From positions 1-64,000 of the forward strand of contig CAMUJH010000007.1 in assembly GCA_947089145.1 (NCBI GenBank): a DNA stretch of 64,000 bases. Direction: 5' to 3'. The translations under genes were made by a program, and so were the position numbers. The DNA comes from an uncultured Hungatella sp. (lineage in GTDB: Bacteria > Bacillota > Clostridia > Lachnospirales > Lachnospiraceae). Below are positions 8,417 through 18,046 of the stretch, piece by piece. The notes under the pieces are model-generated. The model made no database searches, had not been told where the DNA came from, and saw nothing but the letters and a program-made list of their open reading frames with translations. How positions within the stretch are numbered: the stretch's first letter is position 1; each line of letters starts with the position of its first letter.

Positions 8417-8457
8417 TGCGCAGACCTACCGTGAGGATTCGGGACTTTCAAAGTAAA
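8417..8457 (+). repeat. 41-bp dispersed intergenic repeat, copy A
   Basis: Identical at 40 of 41 positions to 36304-36344. The core is CCTACCGTGAGGATTCGG followed by the mini-palindrome ACTTTCAAAGT. It ends 37 bases before the PFL gene start. The rest of the 295-base gap from 8200 to 8494 shows only the hairpin at 8368-8392. Confidence 0.7.
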
Positions 8458-8494
8458 CACGTTCAATGACAGGAAATAGAATGGAGAAAACAAT

Positions 8495-9859
8495 ATGCTG
8501 AATATGTTTGAGGTCATTGAGACTAACAATATGATCGAGCATGAGAAGCTGGACGTCCGTACCATTACCATGGGAATCAGTCTTTTGGACTGCTGTGACA
8601 GTGATCTGGCTGCGCTCAATGAGAAGATTTACAACAAGATTACAGCAACAGCCCGGGACCTGGTTTCCACCGGGGAGGCCATTGCCCGGGATTTTGGGGT
8701 GCCTATTGTGAACAAAAGGATTTCTGTGACGCCCATTGCCCTGGCAGGGGGCTGCGCCTGCAAAACGCCTGAGGATTTTGTTGCCATAGCCAGAACCCTG
8801 GATAAGGCGGCAAAAGAGGTGGGAGTCAACTTCCTGGGAGGGTATTCTGCACTGGTCAGCAAAGGCATGACAAAAGCGGATGAGAATCTGATACGATCCA
8901 TTCCGGAGGCTCTTGCGGTTACAGAGAGAGTGTGCAGTTCCGTCAATGTCGGTTCCACCAAAACCGGGCTTAACATGGATGCGGTGAACCTTATGGGGCA
9001 GATGATAAAAGCAACGGCAAAAGCCACAAAGGATCAGGATTCCCTGGGCTGCGCCAAGCTGGTGGTGTTCTGCAACGCGCCTGATGACAACCCGTTTATG
9101 GCCGGGGCATTTCACGGGGTAACGGAGGCGGATGCCATTATCAACGTGGGAGTCAGCGGGCCGGGAGTGGTAAAGGTGGCTTTAGAGCAGGCCAGAGGAG
9201 AAAACTTTGAGGTGCTGTGTGAAACCATTAAGAAGACAGCCTTTAAGATTACCCGGGTAGGGCAGCTGGTGGCCCAGGAGGCTTCCAGGCGCCTTGGCAT
9301 TCCTTTTGGAATCATTGACTTGTCCCTGGCTCCTACCCCGGCAGTTGGCGACAGTGTGGCGGAGATACTGGAGGAAATCGGCCTGGAGCGGGTGGGGGCG
9401 CCGGGGACTACGGCAGCCCTGGCCATGCTGAATGACCAGGTGAAGAAGGGGGGCATTATGGCTTCTTCCTATGTAGGAGGCTTAAGCGGCGCCTTTATTC
9501 CGGTCAGTGAAGACCAGGGGATGATTGACGCCGTGTCCATGGGAGCGCTGACTCTGGAGAAGCTGGAGGCCATGACCTGCGTCTGCTCTGTGGGCCTTGA
9601 CATGATTGCCATACCCGGAAGCACCTCTCCAAGCACCCTGGCAGGGATCATCGCAGATGAGGCTGCCATCGGCATGATCAATCAGAAGACTACAGCCGTT
9701 CGGCTGATTCCTGTAATCGGAAAGGATGTGGGGGATACCGTGGAATTCGGCGGGCTTTTGGGATATGCGCCGGTAATGCCTGTAAACTCTTACTCCTGCG
9801 AGAAATTTGTAAGCCGCGGCGGCCGGATTCCGGCGCCGGTACACAGCTTTAAGAATTAG
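8495..9859 (+). CDS. PFL family protein (UPF0210/DUF711)
   Basis: 454 residues, the usual full length for this conserved family. Typical stretches are [17 protein letters not shown] at the N terminus, GVSGPGVVK in the middle and ALNEKIYN early on, with many small glycine/alanine-rich segments suggestive of a large alpha/beta enzyme. The fold is said to resemble pyruvate formate-lyase-like or YfcA-like barrels, but no reaction has been assigned that I know of. It is nearly always found behind the small ACT-domain protein, which is probably its allosteric partner. The long gap between the two here, with a repeat in it, may allow separate expression. Confidence 0.88.
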   Translation: MLNMFEVIETNNMIEHEKLDVRTITMGISLLDCCDSDLAALNEKIYNKITATARDLVSTGEAIARDFGVPIVNKRISVTPIALAGGCACKTPEDFVAIARTLDKAAKEVGVNFLGGYSALVSKGMTKADENLIRSIPEALAVTERVCSSVNVGSTKTGLNMDAVNLMGQMIKATAKATKDQDSLGCAKLVVFCNAPDDNPFMAGAFHGVTEADAIINVGVSGPGVVKVALEQARGENFEVLCETIKKTAFKITRVGQLVAQEASRRLGIPFGIIDLSLAPTPAVGDSVAEILEEIGLERVGAPGTTAALAMLNDQVKKGGIMASSYVGGLSGAFIPVSEDQGMIDAVSMGALTLEKLEAMTCVCSVGLDMIAIPGSTSPSTLAGIIADEAAIGMINQKTTAVRLIPVIGKDVGDTVEFGGLLGYAPVMPVNSYSCEKFVSRGGRIPAPVHSFKN

Positions 9860-9885
9860 GCGGCTTTAAGCGGGGAGGAAGTATT

Positions 9886-10533
9886 TTGGGGAATCCTTAT
9901 ATTACCATATATCTGATCAGGCATGGCAGGCAAAGCAGCAGGCTGTGCAATGTAGACGTGGATCTGTCCCTGCAGGGACTGCGGCAGGCAGCCCTTGTAG
10001 GGGAGCGGCTGGCGGGAAATGGAATCCAGACGGTGTATTCCAGCGCCCTGATCCGGGCAGAGCAGACGGCCCGGACCGCCAATCAGTACTGGAATGCGGA
10101 ATATGTGACAGAGCCTGAGCTGAGGGAGATAGATTTCGGACAGATGGAAGGCTTAAGCGATCAGGAGATCAGCCTTCGGTTCGGTGCCTGGAGGCAGGAA
10201 CAGCAGAAGATGGAAAAAGACTTGCCTTATCCCGGCGGAGAGTGCGCCGGGGATGTGATCAGACGGGTTATGCCTGTTCTGGAGAGAATAGGAAACCATG
10301 CAAAGGGCACTGTGGCGGTCATCACCCATGGAGGCGTTATCCGCAGCGCGGCCGCCTGCGTTCTGGGCATGGAACCGGCAAAGTACAGGCTTCTTGGGAA
10401 AGACCTGGAAAACTGCAGCATTACGGAACTGCGGTTTGACCGGAGAAGCAAAAGATTTACCCTGGAGCGGTTTAATGATTATGCCCATCTGGAAAAAGAA
10501 CCGCAGCTGCTTCGGGGACAGTGGGGCGGCTAA
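9886..10533 (+). CDS. Histidine phosphatase family protein (phosphoglycerate mutase-like)
   Basis: A 215-residue cytosolic phosphatase of the branch-1 histidine phosphatase superfamily. The catalytic motif YLIRHGRQ near residues 9-16 holds the phospho-histidine; SSALIRAEQTA gives the second arginine; ELREIDFGQMEG carries the acid; ITHGGVIR supplies the second histidine. The substrate is not predictable from sequence (phosphosugar, phosphoserine or alpha-ribazole phosphate are all possible). TTG 9886 is chosen because GGGGAGGAAG lies just upstream. It is 26 bases behind the PFL gene and may be co-transcribed. Confidence 0.85.
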   Translation: MGNPYITIYLIRHGRQSSRLCNVDVDLSLQGLRQAALVGERLAGNGIQTVYSSALIRAEQTARTANQYWNAEYVTEPELREIDFGQMEGLSDQEISLRFGAWRQEQQKMEKDLPYPGGECAGDVIRRVMPVLERIGNHAKGTVAVITHGGVIRSAAACVLGMEPAKYRLLGKDLENCSITELRFDRRSKRFTLERFNDYAHLEKEPQLLRGQWGG

Positions 10534-10623
10534 ACCGGGAGTCACATCATTTTAAAGCCGTTTTGCAACATTTCACTTGAAACCTTCCATACTTTATGTC
10601 ATAAATGTATGGGAGGTATTTTT

Positions 10624-11325
10624 ATGTTAAAAATTGCAATCTGTGATGACGAAGCGATCATGTGCCGGCAGCTGAGAGACATGGTGTCTGAGATACTGGC
10701 CGAGAGGAAGGAAGACTTTACAGCCGCCTGCTTTTCCAATGCCCACAGACTTTTGATGTCTCCCATGGCTTTTGACGTGATCTTTCTGGATATCCGCATG
10801 CCGGGCATGGACGGAATGGCCCTGGCAGGGAAACTGAGGCAGAAAGGGTTTGACGGGGTTTTGATCTTCGTCACTGCGCTGAGGGAATACATGCCCGATG
10901 CCTTTGAGGTGGAAGCCATGGATTATCTTATAAAGCCGATTGAACGCGTTCGGCTGAGATCGGCATTGGAGAGAGCTTTGAAACGCCTGGGAGCCGGCGC
11001 AGGAAAAAGCCTGTTTATCCATACGAGAAATTGGTGCCGGACCATAAGGATACAGGATATCTATTACTGCGAGGTTATTGACAGGAAAATCTATGTTCAT
11101 ACCAAAGACGGCACTTTGGATTATTACGGGAAAATAAAGGATGTGGAAAAGCAGGCAGCCTCTGATCTCATCCGGTGCCATAGAAGCTATCTGGTGAATC
11201 CGGAGTATCTTGTGGAGTACCGCGGCGGTTTCGGGCTCCTGGAAAACGGGGAGAAGATCCCCGTTGCAGCCAGCTGCCATCAGAAGGTTATGGAAGGGAT
11301 GATCCGGTATATGGAGGAGAGATAA
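10624..11325 (+). CDS. LytTR-family response regulator
   Basis: 233 residues: a receiver domain (about 1-118) with phosphoacceptor D56 in FLDIRMPGMDG and the conserved lysine in DYLIKPIE, then a C-terminal LytTR DNA-binding domain (about 135-233) with YYCEVIDRKIYVHTK and RCHRSYLVNPEYL. Such regulators bind pairs of short direct repeats upstream of target genes, often for quorum sensing, bacteriocins or cell surface functions. ATG 10624 follows GGGAGG (10611-10616); an in-frame ATG at 10609 has no such site. The sensor kinase gene starts 16 bases later. No agrB- or agrD-like gene is in view. Confidence 0.92.
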   Translation: MLKIAICDDEAIMCRQLRDMVSEILAERKEDFTAACFSNAHRLLMSPMAFDVIFLDIRMPGMDGMALAGKLRQKGFDGVLIFVTALREYMPDAFEVEAMDYLIKPIERVRLRSALERALKRLGAGAGKSLFIHTRNWCRTIRIQDIYYCEVIDRKIYVHTKDGTLDYYGKIKDVEKQAASDLIRCHRSYLVNPEYLVEYRGGFGLLENGEKIPVAASCHQKVMEGMIRYMEER

Positions 11326-11340
11326 GGAGGCAGCGGGGAT

Positions 11341-12708
11341 ATGATGGAAGGAACCGTTTTCGGGTTTTGGCAGTGGTATATGATACTGCCTGCTGTTCTG
11401 GGACATTTGATTCTGCCTGCAGTGATATTTTCTTTTTTTTGCCGCTACTGCAGAGGTGGCTGTCCGTTTTTTGTGAAATGGCTTTGGTGCGGCATCTATG
11501 TGGCTCTGTCTGCCTTGCTGACAGCTATGGAATACAAGCTGGGTTTCAAGGGAAGCCTGGGACTGGCGCTGGAAATCGTGCTTTTGGCCTGCTGCGGGAA
11601 AAGCCCGGGAAAGAAAAAGTGGGTGGAAACGTTTGCAGTTTCAGTGCTGATCCTGTCTGTGTTCAGCGTTGCAAACGGCATTATCTCCTGGTTGGAAAAG
11701 CGGATTTTTGTGCCAATTATATTTTCACATGAAAAACTCATACCTCCCAGTGACGGGGCCAGGGAACTTCTGAAAATTTTGGGGGTTATGGCCTTGCTCT
11801 GGGCAGTGCTTGGACGGTTTGGCAGGATTGTGGAGGAGGGGGATAAAAGGACTCTGGGGTGGATGACGGTTCCTGTCTTTTTTATTGCCATGGTGGAGAG
11901 GATCATACAAAACTCTATTTACGGCGACAGCCTTTCCATAGATAATGTTTCAGGGGAAATCAGCAGCATCATTGACATTAATCACGGGGAAATGCTGTTT
12001 TTGCAGATTTTTGCCTGCATCTGCCTGTTTCTGGCTTTATTTGCCCACGGAAAGATCGTGTGCATATTCCAGGAGACAGAAAGGCTTAAGCTGTTAAAGC
12101 AGCAGGCTGATTCCCAGGAGCTCTATGTTCAGGAAGCCGCCATGCGCTATAAACAGACCAGGGCTTTCCGCCATGACATTAAAAACCATCTGGCTGTTTT
12201 GGAAAAGCTTTTAAGGGGCGATCAGACGGAAGAGGCGTGGAGATACTTATCCCAGCTGAAAGAAGCGGCAGAAGAGCTTTCCGGCGGGATTTCTACAGGA
12301 AATGCTGCTGCGGACGCCCTATTGTGCAGCAAGCTTGGCCTTGCGCGGCAGGAGGGGGTTGAAGTGGAATGCCGCATCCGCATTCCGGACAACGGAGGCA
12401 TCAAAGACATGGACTGGTGCGTGCTTTTGGCCAACGGGGCGGACAATGCCATTAAGGCATGCCGGGAGGTGGAGAAGGGCCGGAAATATCTCAAGCTGGA
12501 AGGCAGGAAAAAGGGAAATTTTTACCTGATTACAATGGAAAACAGCTGCCGCAGAGATATGGAAGAAGTTCCCCAGGACGGCACGGGGCTTTCCAATATC
12601 CGGGCAACCGCAAAGAAATACGGGGGGAGAGTGGAAAATCAGGTTTCATCAGGCAGCTACCAGCTGAAAGTGCTGCTGATAGATTCACATCAGGAAAAAG
12701 AGATTTGA
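11341..12708 (+). CDS. GHKL-domain sensor histidine kinase (AgrC/ComD-like)
   Basis: 455 residues. The N-terminal half has about six hydrophobic segments forming a membrane sensor; then come a linker helix, the phosphoacceptor region FRHDIKNHL (H278) and a C-terminal GHKL ATPase domain with LANGADNAIKAC (N box) and GTGLSNIRATAKKYGG (G box). It should phosphorylate the LytTR regulator encoded just upstream. In peptide quorum-sensing systems such kinases sense a processed peptide, but no peptide or processing gene is visible nearby, so the signal is unknown. Confidence 0.9.
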   Translation: MMEGTVFGFWQWYMILPAVLGHLILPAVIFSFFCRYCRGGCPFFVKWLWCGIYVALSALLTAMEYKLGFKGSLGLALEIVLLACCGKSPGKKKWVETFAVSVLILSVFSVANGIISWLEKRIFVPIIFSHEKLIPPSDGARELLKILGVMALLWAVLGRFGRIVEEGDKRTLGWMTVPVFFIAMVERIIQNSIYGDSLSIDNVSGEISSIIDINHGEMLFLQIFACICLFLALFAHGKIVCIFQETERLKLLKQQADSQELYVQEAAMRYKQTRAFRHDIKNHLAVLEKLLRGDQTEEAWRYLSQLKEAAEELSGGISTGNAAADALLCSKLGLARQEGVEVECRIRIPDNGGIKDMDWCVLLANGADNAIKACREVEKGRKYLKLEGRKKGNFYLITMENSCRRDMEEVPQDGTGLSNIRATAKKYGGRVENQVSSGSYQLKVLLIDSHQEKEI

Positions 12709-12872
12709 CAGCAGAATGGTTTCTGAGGGGTGAGAGTTTGACGATATGGAGATCAGGATGAAAGGGCGCAGCGCCTGAAATCCTGCCGGAAATCTGCCGG
12801 AAGGCGCAGAGGATACAGCAGATTGGCGGATTCCGGAAAATGTAAAATACGCATAGAAAGGAGAACATGGTT

Positions 12873-13208
12873 ATGGCAGGCGTAAACGCAATGGGTGCAG
12901 GCATCCAGGCAATGGCGGCCCCGCAGGCCAATTCAGGGGGAAACCCCAGGCTGCAGGCACTGGAGAGAAAACTGTCACAGTTAAAAGACGAGAAGGAGAA
13001 GGCTGTCAGAAATAAGGACAAAGAGAAGGAAAAGAAGCTGGAAGAAGAGATCAAGAACGTGGAAAAGCAGATCGAACAGCTGAAATTAAAGGAGAAGCAG
13101 AAAAAAGAGCAGGGAAATAAGGGCGGACAGGAGGAGGCAGAAGACGGCCAAAACCCTGGACCCTATGCATCTTTGGGGCTGGGCGGCATGATTGACGTGT
13201 ACGGATGA
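12873..13208 (+). CDS. FlxA-like coiled-coil protein
   Basis: A 111-residue soluble protein. After a small, Gly/Ala/Met-rich start (MAGVNAMGAGIQAM) residues about 25-85 are an almost uninterrupted charged coiled coil of Lys and Glu (LSQLKDEKEKAVRNK, EEIKNVEKQIEQLKLKE), then a Gly-rich tail ending GGMIDVYG. This layout fits FlxA-like proteins, whose genes belong to the flagellar regulon in enterics; the function is unknown. ATG 12873 is favoured over ATG 12867 because AAGGAG is then correctly spaced. No flagellar genes are in the window, although a YjfB-like gene occurs at 32773-32946. Confidence 0.6.
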   Translation: MAGVNAMGAGIQAMAAPQANSGGNPRLQALERKLSQLKDEKEKAVRNKDKEKEKKLEEEIKNVEKQIEQLKLKEKQKKEQGNKGGQEEAEDGQNPGPYASLGLGGMIDVYG

Positions 13209-13239
13209 AACCATACGGGAGAACCTCAAAAACCTGATG

Positions 13240-13268
13240 TTGCGCTTCCATGTTAAAAATGGTATAAT
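13240..13268 (+). promoter_or_regulatory. SigA-type promoter of the sugar-sensing operon
   Basis: TTGCGC (13240-13245) and a perfect TATAAT (13263-13268) are 17 bases apart. It precedes the YesN-like regulator gene by about 70 bases. Confidence 0.7.
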
Positions 13269-13279
13269 AAGCTTATTGC

Positions 13280-13311
13280 AAATCCCATCCATTCCGGGTG
13301 GGATTTTCTCT
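13280..13311 (+). promoter_or_regulatory. Hairpin in the leader, possible attenuator
   Basis: AAATCCCA (13280-13287) pairs with TGGGATTT (13299-13306) and is followed by TTCTCT. It lies a few bases after the expected transcription start and just before the ribosome binding site of the regulator gene, so it could terminate early or shelter the leader. Confidence 0.4.
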
Positions 13312-13335
13312 AATTTCGGAAAGGCGGTGACATCC

Positions 13336-14967
13336 ATGAGCTTATACGGCATTATGCTGGCAGACGATGAGGAAGAGGTGCGCAAGGCCATTATCCGCAA
13401 GATGGACTGGGAGAAGTTAGGCTTTAAGGTGGTGGGAGATGCGGAAAATGGGGAGGATGCCCTGGAAAAGCTGGAGCAGCTGGAACCGGATGTTGTCATG
13501 ACCGACATCCGCATGCCCTATATGGACGGGCTGACGCTGGCGGCCAGAATCCGGGAACAGCACCCCTCCATCAAGATTCTGATCTTTTCCGGCTATGATG
13601 ACTTTGAATATGCCCAGCAGGCCATTAAGCTGGGAGTCACCGAGTATATTTTAAAACCGGTTAACTGCCAGGAACTGGCTGAGATCTTAGAGCGGGTAAG
13701 GCTGAACCTGGATCAGGAGATTGAACAGCGGCGCAACATTGATACCTTAAGGGAAAGCTATTTGGGAAGCCTGCCTATTTTGCGGGAACTGTTTTTAAAT
13801 GATCTGGTGCGCAAAACCGCAGATATTGGGTCGGTGATGCCAAAGCTTCGGGAGTATGGCATTGACATTCTGGACGCCCGCAAATGGCTTGCAGCGGTGA
13901 TCCATGTGGAACAGGTGGAGAGGACAGAGGGACAGGTGCTTTCCCAGCACCAGGAGCTGATCCCCATCTCCGTGCGGGGACTGGCGGAGGATCATTTAAA
14001 GCCTTACTGCCGTTTCGCCATTTTCAATTCCATGGAAGGCATAACGGTTATTGCCGCCGTGGATGGGGACAATACCCAGACAGGGCTTATGAACGTGCTC
14101 AATGATATCTGCAAAGAAAGCAGGCGTATGCTGGAGGTTGCCATTACCGTAGGCGTAGGCCATAGCTGCGATACGCTTCAGGAGATTGCCCGCTCCTACC
14201 AGACGGCTGTGGATGCCCTGGGCTACCGGGCCATTGTGGGCAAGGGCAGGGTTATTTATATTAACGACGTGGAACCTGTAAGCCGGGGAAAGCTTCAGAT
14301 GGATGCAGGGGAGGAGGAGGAGCTGGCGGCTGCCGTCAAATTCGGGCCCCAGTCACGGATTGCCTCAGTGATTCACCAACTGGCGGCCCGCATGGATGAC
14401 GCCAAGGTTCATGCCAGGCAGTACCAGGTGTACATGCTTTCCATAGCCAACTGTATTATCAGGCTGATGCAGCAGTACGATCTGAATATGGATCAGATGT
14501 TTGAAGAGCAGATAACATACAGGAACATTTTGGACAACATCTGCTGCAGGGAGGAATTTGCGGAACGGATAATTCCCATTGCCTGCCGGATGAATGAGGC
14601 CATGAACCAGGAGCGGGACAATACAACCAGGAACGTGATCCGCAAGGCAAAGGAATACATCCGGGAGCATTACGCCAACCCGGAATTGTCTGTGGAAATG
14701 CTCTGCCGCCATCTGCACATGAGCCCGGCGTATTTTTCCACCATGTTTAAGAAAGAGACAGGACAGACGTATATTAACTATCTGACGGAAGTGCGCCTGA
14801 AGAAGGCGGTGGAGCTGTTAAATGAGACAGATGACAAGACGTATGTGATTGCAGGGAAAGTAGGGTATCAGGAGCAGAATTACTTTAGCTATGTATTTAA
14901 GAAACGGTTCGGAGTCTCCCCTACAAAGTACAGAAGCACCGGCCAAAGCGGCGAAGGCCCGGGCTGA
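13336..14967 (+). CDS. YesN-like response regulator with AraC-type DNA-binding domain
   Basis: 543 residues: a receiver domain (1-120) with D57 in VVMTDIRMPYMDG and ILKPV, a long middle linker with helical and ligand-domain-like character, and a C-terminal AraC helix-turn-helix pair (about 440-540; LSVEMLCRHLHMSPAYF and VIAGKVGYQEQNYFSYVFKK). It is paired with the YesM-like kinase encoded next, and the pair should switch on the downstream sugar transport genes when the sugar is bound outside the cell. ATG 13336 is used because GGCGGTGA precedes it and the receiver fold begins there. An unusually strong promoter is at 13240-13268. Confidence 0.9.
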   Translation: MSLYGIMLADDEEEVRKAIIRKMDWEKLGFKVVGDAENGEDALEKLEQLEPDVVMTDIRMPYMDGLTLAARIREQHPSIKILIFSGYDDFEYAQQAIKLGVTEYILKPVNCQELAEILERVRLNLDQEIEQRRNIDTLRESYLGSLPILRELFLNDLVRKTADIGSVMPKLREYGIDILDARKWLAAVIHVEQVERTEGQVLSQHQELIPISVRGLAEDHLKPYCRFAIFNSMEGITVIAAVDGDNTQTGLMNVLNDICKESRRMLEVAITVGVGHSCDTLQEIARSYQTAVDALGYRAIVGKGRVIYINDVEPVSRGKLQMDAGEEEELAAAVKFGPQSRIASVIHQLAARMDDAKVHARQYQVYMLSIANCIIRLMQQYDLNMDQMFEEQITYRNILDNICCREEFAERIIPIACRMNEAMNQERDNTTRNVIRKAKEYIREHYANPELSVEMLCRHLHMSPAYFSTMFKKETGQTYINYLTEVRLKKAVELLNETDDKTYVIAGKVGYQEQNYFSYVFKKRFGVSPTKYRSTGQSGEGPG

Positions 14968-15031
14968 ACTTAAAAATATGCTTGTCTGCGGGAAACAACA
15001 AAAAACAGATAATCAGATGACGGAGCATGGA

Positions 15032-16870
15032 ATGCAGGAAAAAAAGGCAAAGCAACTGGGAAAAAGCGTCAGAAGCTTTATGGGACGGCAGCTGTCAGGG
15101 GACTTCTGGAAAAAGACCAGTATCCGCTACACGATTTTTATCTATTTTACAGTCAGCGCACTGGCGGCAATCGTGTTCATCGGGGCGGCACTTTACGTAC
15201 AGATGTCCCGGCAGCTGATGGCGGCCGTGCAGGAGGAGAACCAGGCGGTCTTAGGACAGGTCAGCCGTTCTGTGGATGCTTATCTGCGCACCATCATGAA
15301 ACTGTCAGACAGCCTGTACTACGGCGTTATTAAAAATGCGGACCTGTCCAGGGAGTCGGTTAACAGCCAGTTCACCCTGCTGTATGACAACAATAAGGAC
15401 AGCGTGGCCAACATTGCCCTTCTCAGCAAAGAAGGGGAGCTTTTGGAGGCGGTGCCGGCTGCCAGGCTGAAAACGGGGCTGGATGTGACAAAGGAGCAGT
15501 GGTTTCACAATACTCTGAACAGGACGGACAACCTTCACTTCACAACGCCTCACGTGCAGTATATCTTTGACAATATGGAGAACCAGTACCGGTGGGTCAT
15601 TACCCTGACCCGGGCAGTGGAGATCACCCACGGCACCTCCACGGATCAGGGGATTCTGCTGATTGACATCCGCTACAGCAGCCTGCAGCAGATTCTGGAA
15701 AACATTACCCTGGGCAATGAGGGGTATCTGTATATGATAGGAAACGGCGGGGAGATTATCTGCCATCCTAAGATGCAGCTTATCGGCACGGGACAGATGA
15801 CGGAGAACCTTGAGACGGCGGCATCATACCGGGACGGAAGCTATAGGGAACAGTACCGGGGCGAACGCAGGGAAGTCAGTGTCAAATCCGTAGGCTACAC
15901 CGGATGGAAGCTTTTAAGCGTCACGCCGGAAAGAAACCTGCTTTTAAGCGATCTGAAAATGCGCCTCTTTGCCTTGTTTGTGGTGGCGGCGTTTCTGCTG
16001 CTGCTGGTGCTTATAAACGCATTTATCTCTTCCCGCATTACCAATCCCATCCAGGAGCTGGAAAAATCGGTTAACGCCATTGAGGCGGGGGAGCTGGACA
16101 CTCAGGTATATGCCGGAGGTTCCTATGAGATACGCCATCTGGGCCGCTCTATTGGGGACATGGCAAACCGGATCAAGGCGCTGATGGAAGACATTGTGAC
16201 AGAGCATGAAAATAAGCGCAAAAGGGAGTTTGAAACGCTGCAGTCCCAGATAAATCCCCATTTTCTCTACAATACCCTGGATATTATCGTATGGATGATC
16301 GAAAATGAGCAGAAGCAGGAGGCTGTAAAGGTGGTAACCGCCCTGGCGCGCTTTTTCCGCATCAGTTTAAGCAAGGGCAAAAGCATTATCACGGTAAGGG
16401 ACGAGCTGGAGCATGTGAGAAATTACCTGATGATCCAGCAGATGAGGTTTAAAAACAAATTTACTTATAAGATCCATGCCGCAGATGAGGTTCTGGAACT
16501 GGCCAGTTTAAAGCTGATGCTGCAGCCCCTTGTGGAAAATGCCATTTACCATGGCATGGAATTTATGGACGGGGACGGGGAGATCGGCGTGAAGGCGTAT
16601 CTGGATCTGGGGGAGCTGTGGTTTGAGGTGAGGGATAACGGGTTGGGAATGACCGAAGAGCAGACAAAAAATCTTCTGGGAGACAGCCCTCATGTATCAT
16701 CGCGCCGGGGGTCCGGCATTGGCGTTAAGAATGTAAACGAGCGGATTCGCCTGTACTTCGGCGAGGAATACGGGCTTTCCATTTGGTCGGAGCCGGATGA
16801 AGGCACCGTTATCCGCATCCACCTGCCGGCCTGGGCATACAGGGAGATGGCAAAAAAGGAGCGGACATGA
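15032..16870 (+). CDS. YesM-like sensor histidine kinase with HAMP domain
   Basis: 612 residues. TM1 at about 28-52 (IYFTVSALAAIVFIGAALYV), an extracellular dCache-like sensor (about 55-290), TM2 (LFALFVVAAFLLLLVLI), a HAMP linker (SSRITNPIQELEKSV), the His_kinase domain with QSQINPHFLYNTLD (H410) and a C-terminal HATPase with LVENAIYHGM and GSGIGVKNV. The start is uncertain: GGAG at 15022-15025 favours ATG 15032, but the frame is open further upstream and overlaps the end of the regulator gene. The stop overlaps the next gene by ATGA, so the binding protein is made with the kinase and may be its extracellular sugar sensor. Confidence 0.88.
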   Translation: MQEKKAKQLGKSVRSFMGRQLSGDFWKKTSIRYTIFIYFTVSALAAIVFIGAALYVQMSRQLMAAVQEENQAVLGQVSRSVDAYLRTIMKLSDSLYYGVIKNADLSRESVNSQFTLLYDNNKDSVANIALLSKEGELLEAVPAARLKTGLDVTKEQWFHNTLNRTDNLHFTTPHVQYIFDNMENQYRWVITLTRAVEITHGTSTDQGILLIDIRYSSLQQILENITLGNEGYLYMIGNGGEIICHPKMQLIGTGQMTENLETAASYRDGSYREQYRGERREVSVKSVGYTGWKLLSVTPERNLLLSDLKMRLFALFVVAAFLLLLVLINAFISSRITNPIQELEKSVNAIEAGELDTQVYAGGSYEIRHLGRSIGDMANRIKALMEDIVTEHENKRKREFETLQSQINPHFLYNTLDIIVWMIENEQKQEAVKVVTALARFFRISLSKGKSIITVRDELEHVRNYLMIQQMRFKNKFTYKIHAADEVLELASLKLMLQPLVENAIYHGMEFMDGDGEIGVKAYLDLGELWFEVRDNGLGMTEEQTKNLLGDSPHVSSRRGSGIGVKNVNERIRLYFGEEYGLSIWSEPDEGTVIRIHLPAWAYREMAKKERT

Positions 16871-17955
16871 TAGGCAGACGGGGAAAATGGATGATAATCT
16901 TGTACATGGCATTTCTGACAGTCCTGTTTCTTATGTGTTCCACGGATCTGATCATCCGGGAACCGGAGAAGGAGGTTTATCAGATAGCTGTGATTATTGA
17001 GGATGCCAGGGACGACAATTACGGAAGCTTTCGCAAAGGCATGGATCAGGCGGCCATGGAGCTGAATGCAGACGTCCATTTCATTACCCTGTATGAGAAA
17101 ATGGATGCTGACCAGCAGATGGATCTGATCAGCCGGGAACAGCAGGACGGAGCCGATGCGCTGATTATTGTGCCGGCGGACGCAGACAAGGTGGCAGGGG
17201 CTTTGACAGACGGAAGAGTAACCGTCCCGGCAGTGATCATAGGGTCAGAGATCACAGGAGAAAAGGCGGCAGGAACCATAGGCGCGGACTACAAAAACAT
17301 GGGAAGGCAGCTGGCGGAGGCGGTGATGAGGGATGCGGATGAAACATGCCAGGTGCTGATTTTGGAGGAACCGCAGAAAAGAAGCATTATGAGCCGCCTG
17401 TTTCTGGAGGGAATAAAAGAAGAATTTGAGGAATGCGGGCGCGGCTGGAAAAGCGCGGCGGGGCAGGAGACGAGCCAGGGGTTCTGGAATCTGGCAAAAA
17501 GCCTTGACAGCGGGGGCGGCCAGCGTCTTGTCATCCTGGCGGAGACGCCGGAGCTTTTGACAGAGGCGGCGGGATTTCTGGCGGAAAATCCGGAGGTCCT
17601 GGCAGCGGCAGAAGAAAAAAAGCCAGGAGAGCCGCAGCCAGAGGCTTTGCCGGAGGAAAAGGAATCCCGGATGCGGGACGGCATAGGTGAAGGCGTTTTT
17701 GAGAGCAGGGGAGCCGTCCTGGGGCTTTACGGCCGGGGCAGCACCCTCCCCGCTTTAAATTATCTGGACCGGGGCATGATTCAGGGCATCTGCGTAACGG
17801 ACGAATACAGCATCGGCTATCTGAGCGTTGATATGGCGGTGCGGGCGCTGGAGGGGGATTCAAGCCGGAACCGGCTTCAGACGGATTCCTATTACATTGA
17901 AAAAGAAGATCTGCGAAAACCGGAGTATGAGAAACTGCTGTTTCCTGTAGAGTAG
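16867..17955 (+). CDS. Membrane-anchored periplasmic-binding-protein-like sugar sensor
   Basis: 362 residues of the LacI/ribose-binding type (periplasmic binding protein 4 fold). It has one N-terminal membrane anchor (WMIILYMAFLTVLFLMC) with no clear lipobox, then VYQIAVIIEDARDDNYGSF, DGADALIIVPADADK and AVIIGSEI. A Glu/Pro-rich insert (about 250-275) interrupts the second lobe, which is unusual. It overlaps the kinase gene by ATGA. In related operons such a protein presents the sugar to the kinase, so a sensory role is more likely than transport. The Mgl-type transporter has its own binding protein downstream. Confidence 0.75.
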   Translation: MIGRRGKWMIILYMAFLTVLFLMCSTDLIIREPEKEVYQIAVIIEDARDDNYGSFRKGMDQAAMELNADVHFITLYEKMDADQQMDLISREQQDGADALIIVPADADKVAGALTDGRVTVPAVIIGSEITGEKAAGTIGADYKNMGRQLAEAVMRDADETCQVLILEEPQKRSIMSRLFLEGIKEEFEECGRGWKSAAGQETSQGFWNLAKSLDSGGGQRLVILAETPELLTEAAGFLAENPEVLAAAEEKKPGEPQPEALPEEKESRMRDGIGEGVFESRGAVLGLYGRGSTLPALNYLDRGMIQGICVTDEYSIGYLSVDMAVRALEGDSSRNRLQTDSYYIEKEDLRKPEYEKLLFPVE

Positions 17956-17962
17956 GGATGCA

Positions 17963-18016
17963 CTCTCGGAATCTCTCCTGCACCTGCTTTTGCGGATGTA
18001 GGAGAGACTCCGAGAG
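17963..18016 (+). promoter_or_regulatory. Intercistronic hairpin
   Basis: CTCTCGGAATCTCTCCT (17963-17979) pairs with the segment at 18000-18016 at 16 of 17 positions, around a 20-base loop. No U-tract follows. It separates two binding-protein genes and may set relative message levels by RNA processing or partial termination. Confidence 0.55.
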
Positions 18017-18046
18017 CACATTAGGGCAGGAAAGGAGGGAGAAAAC

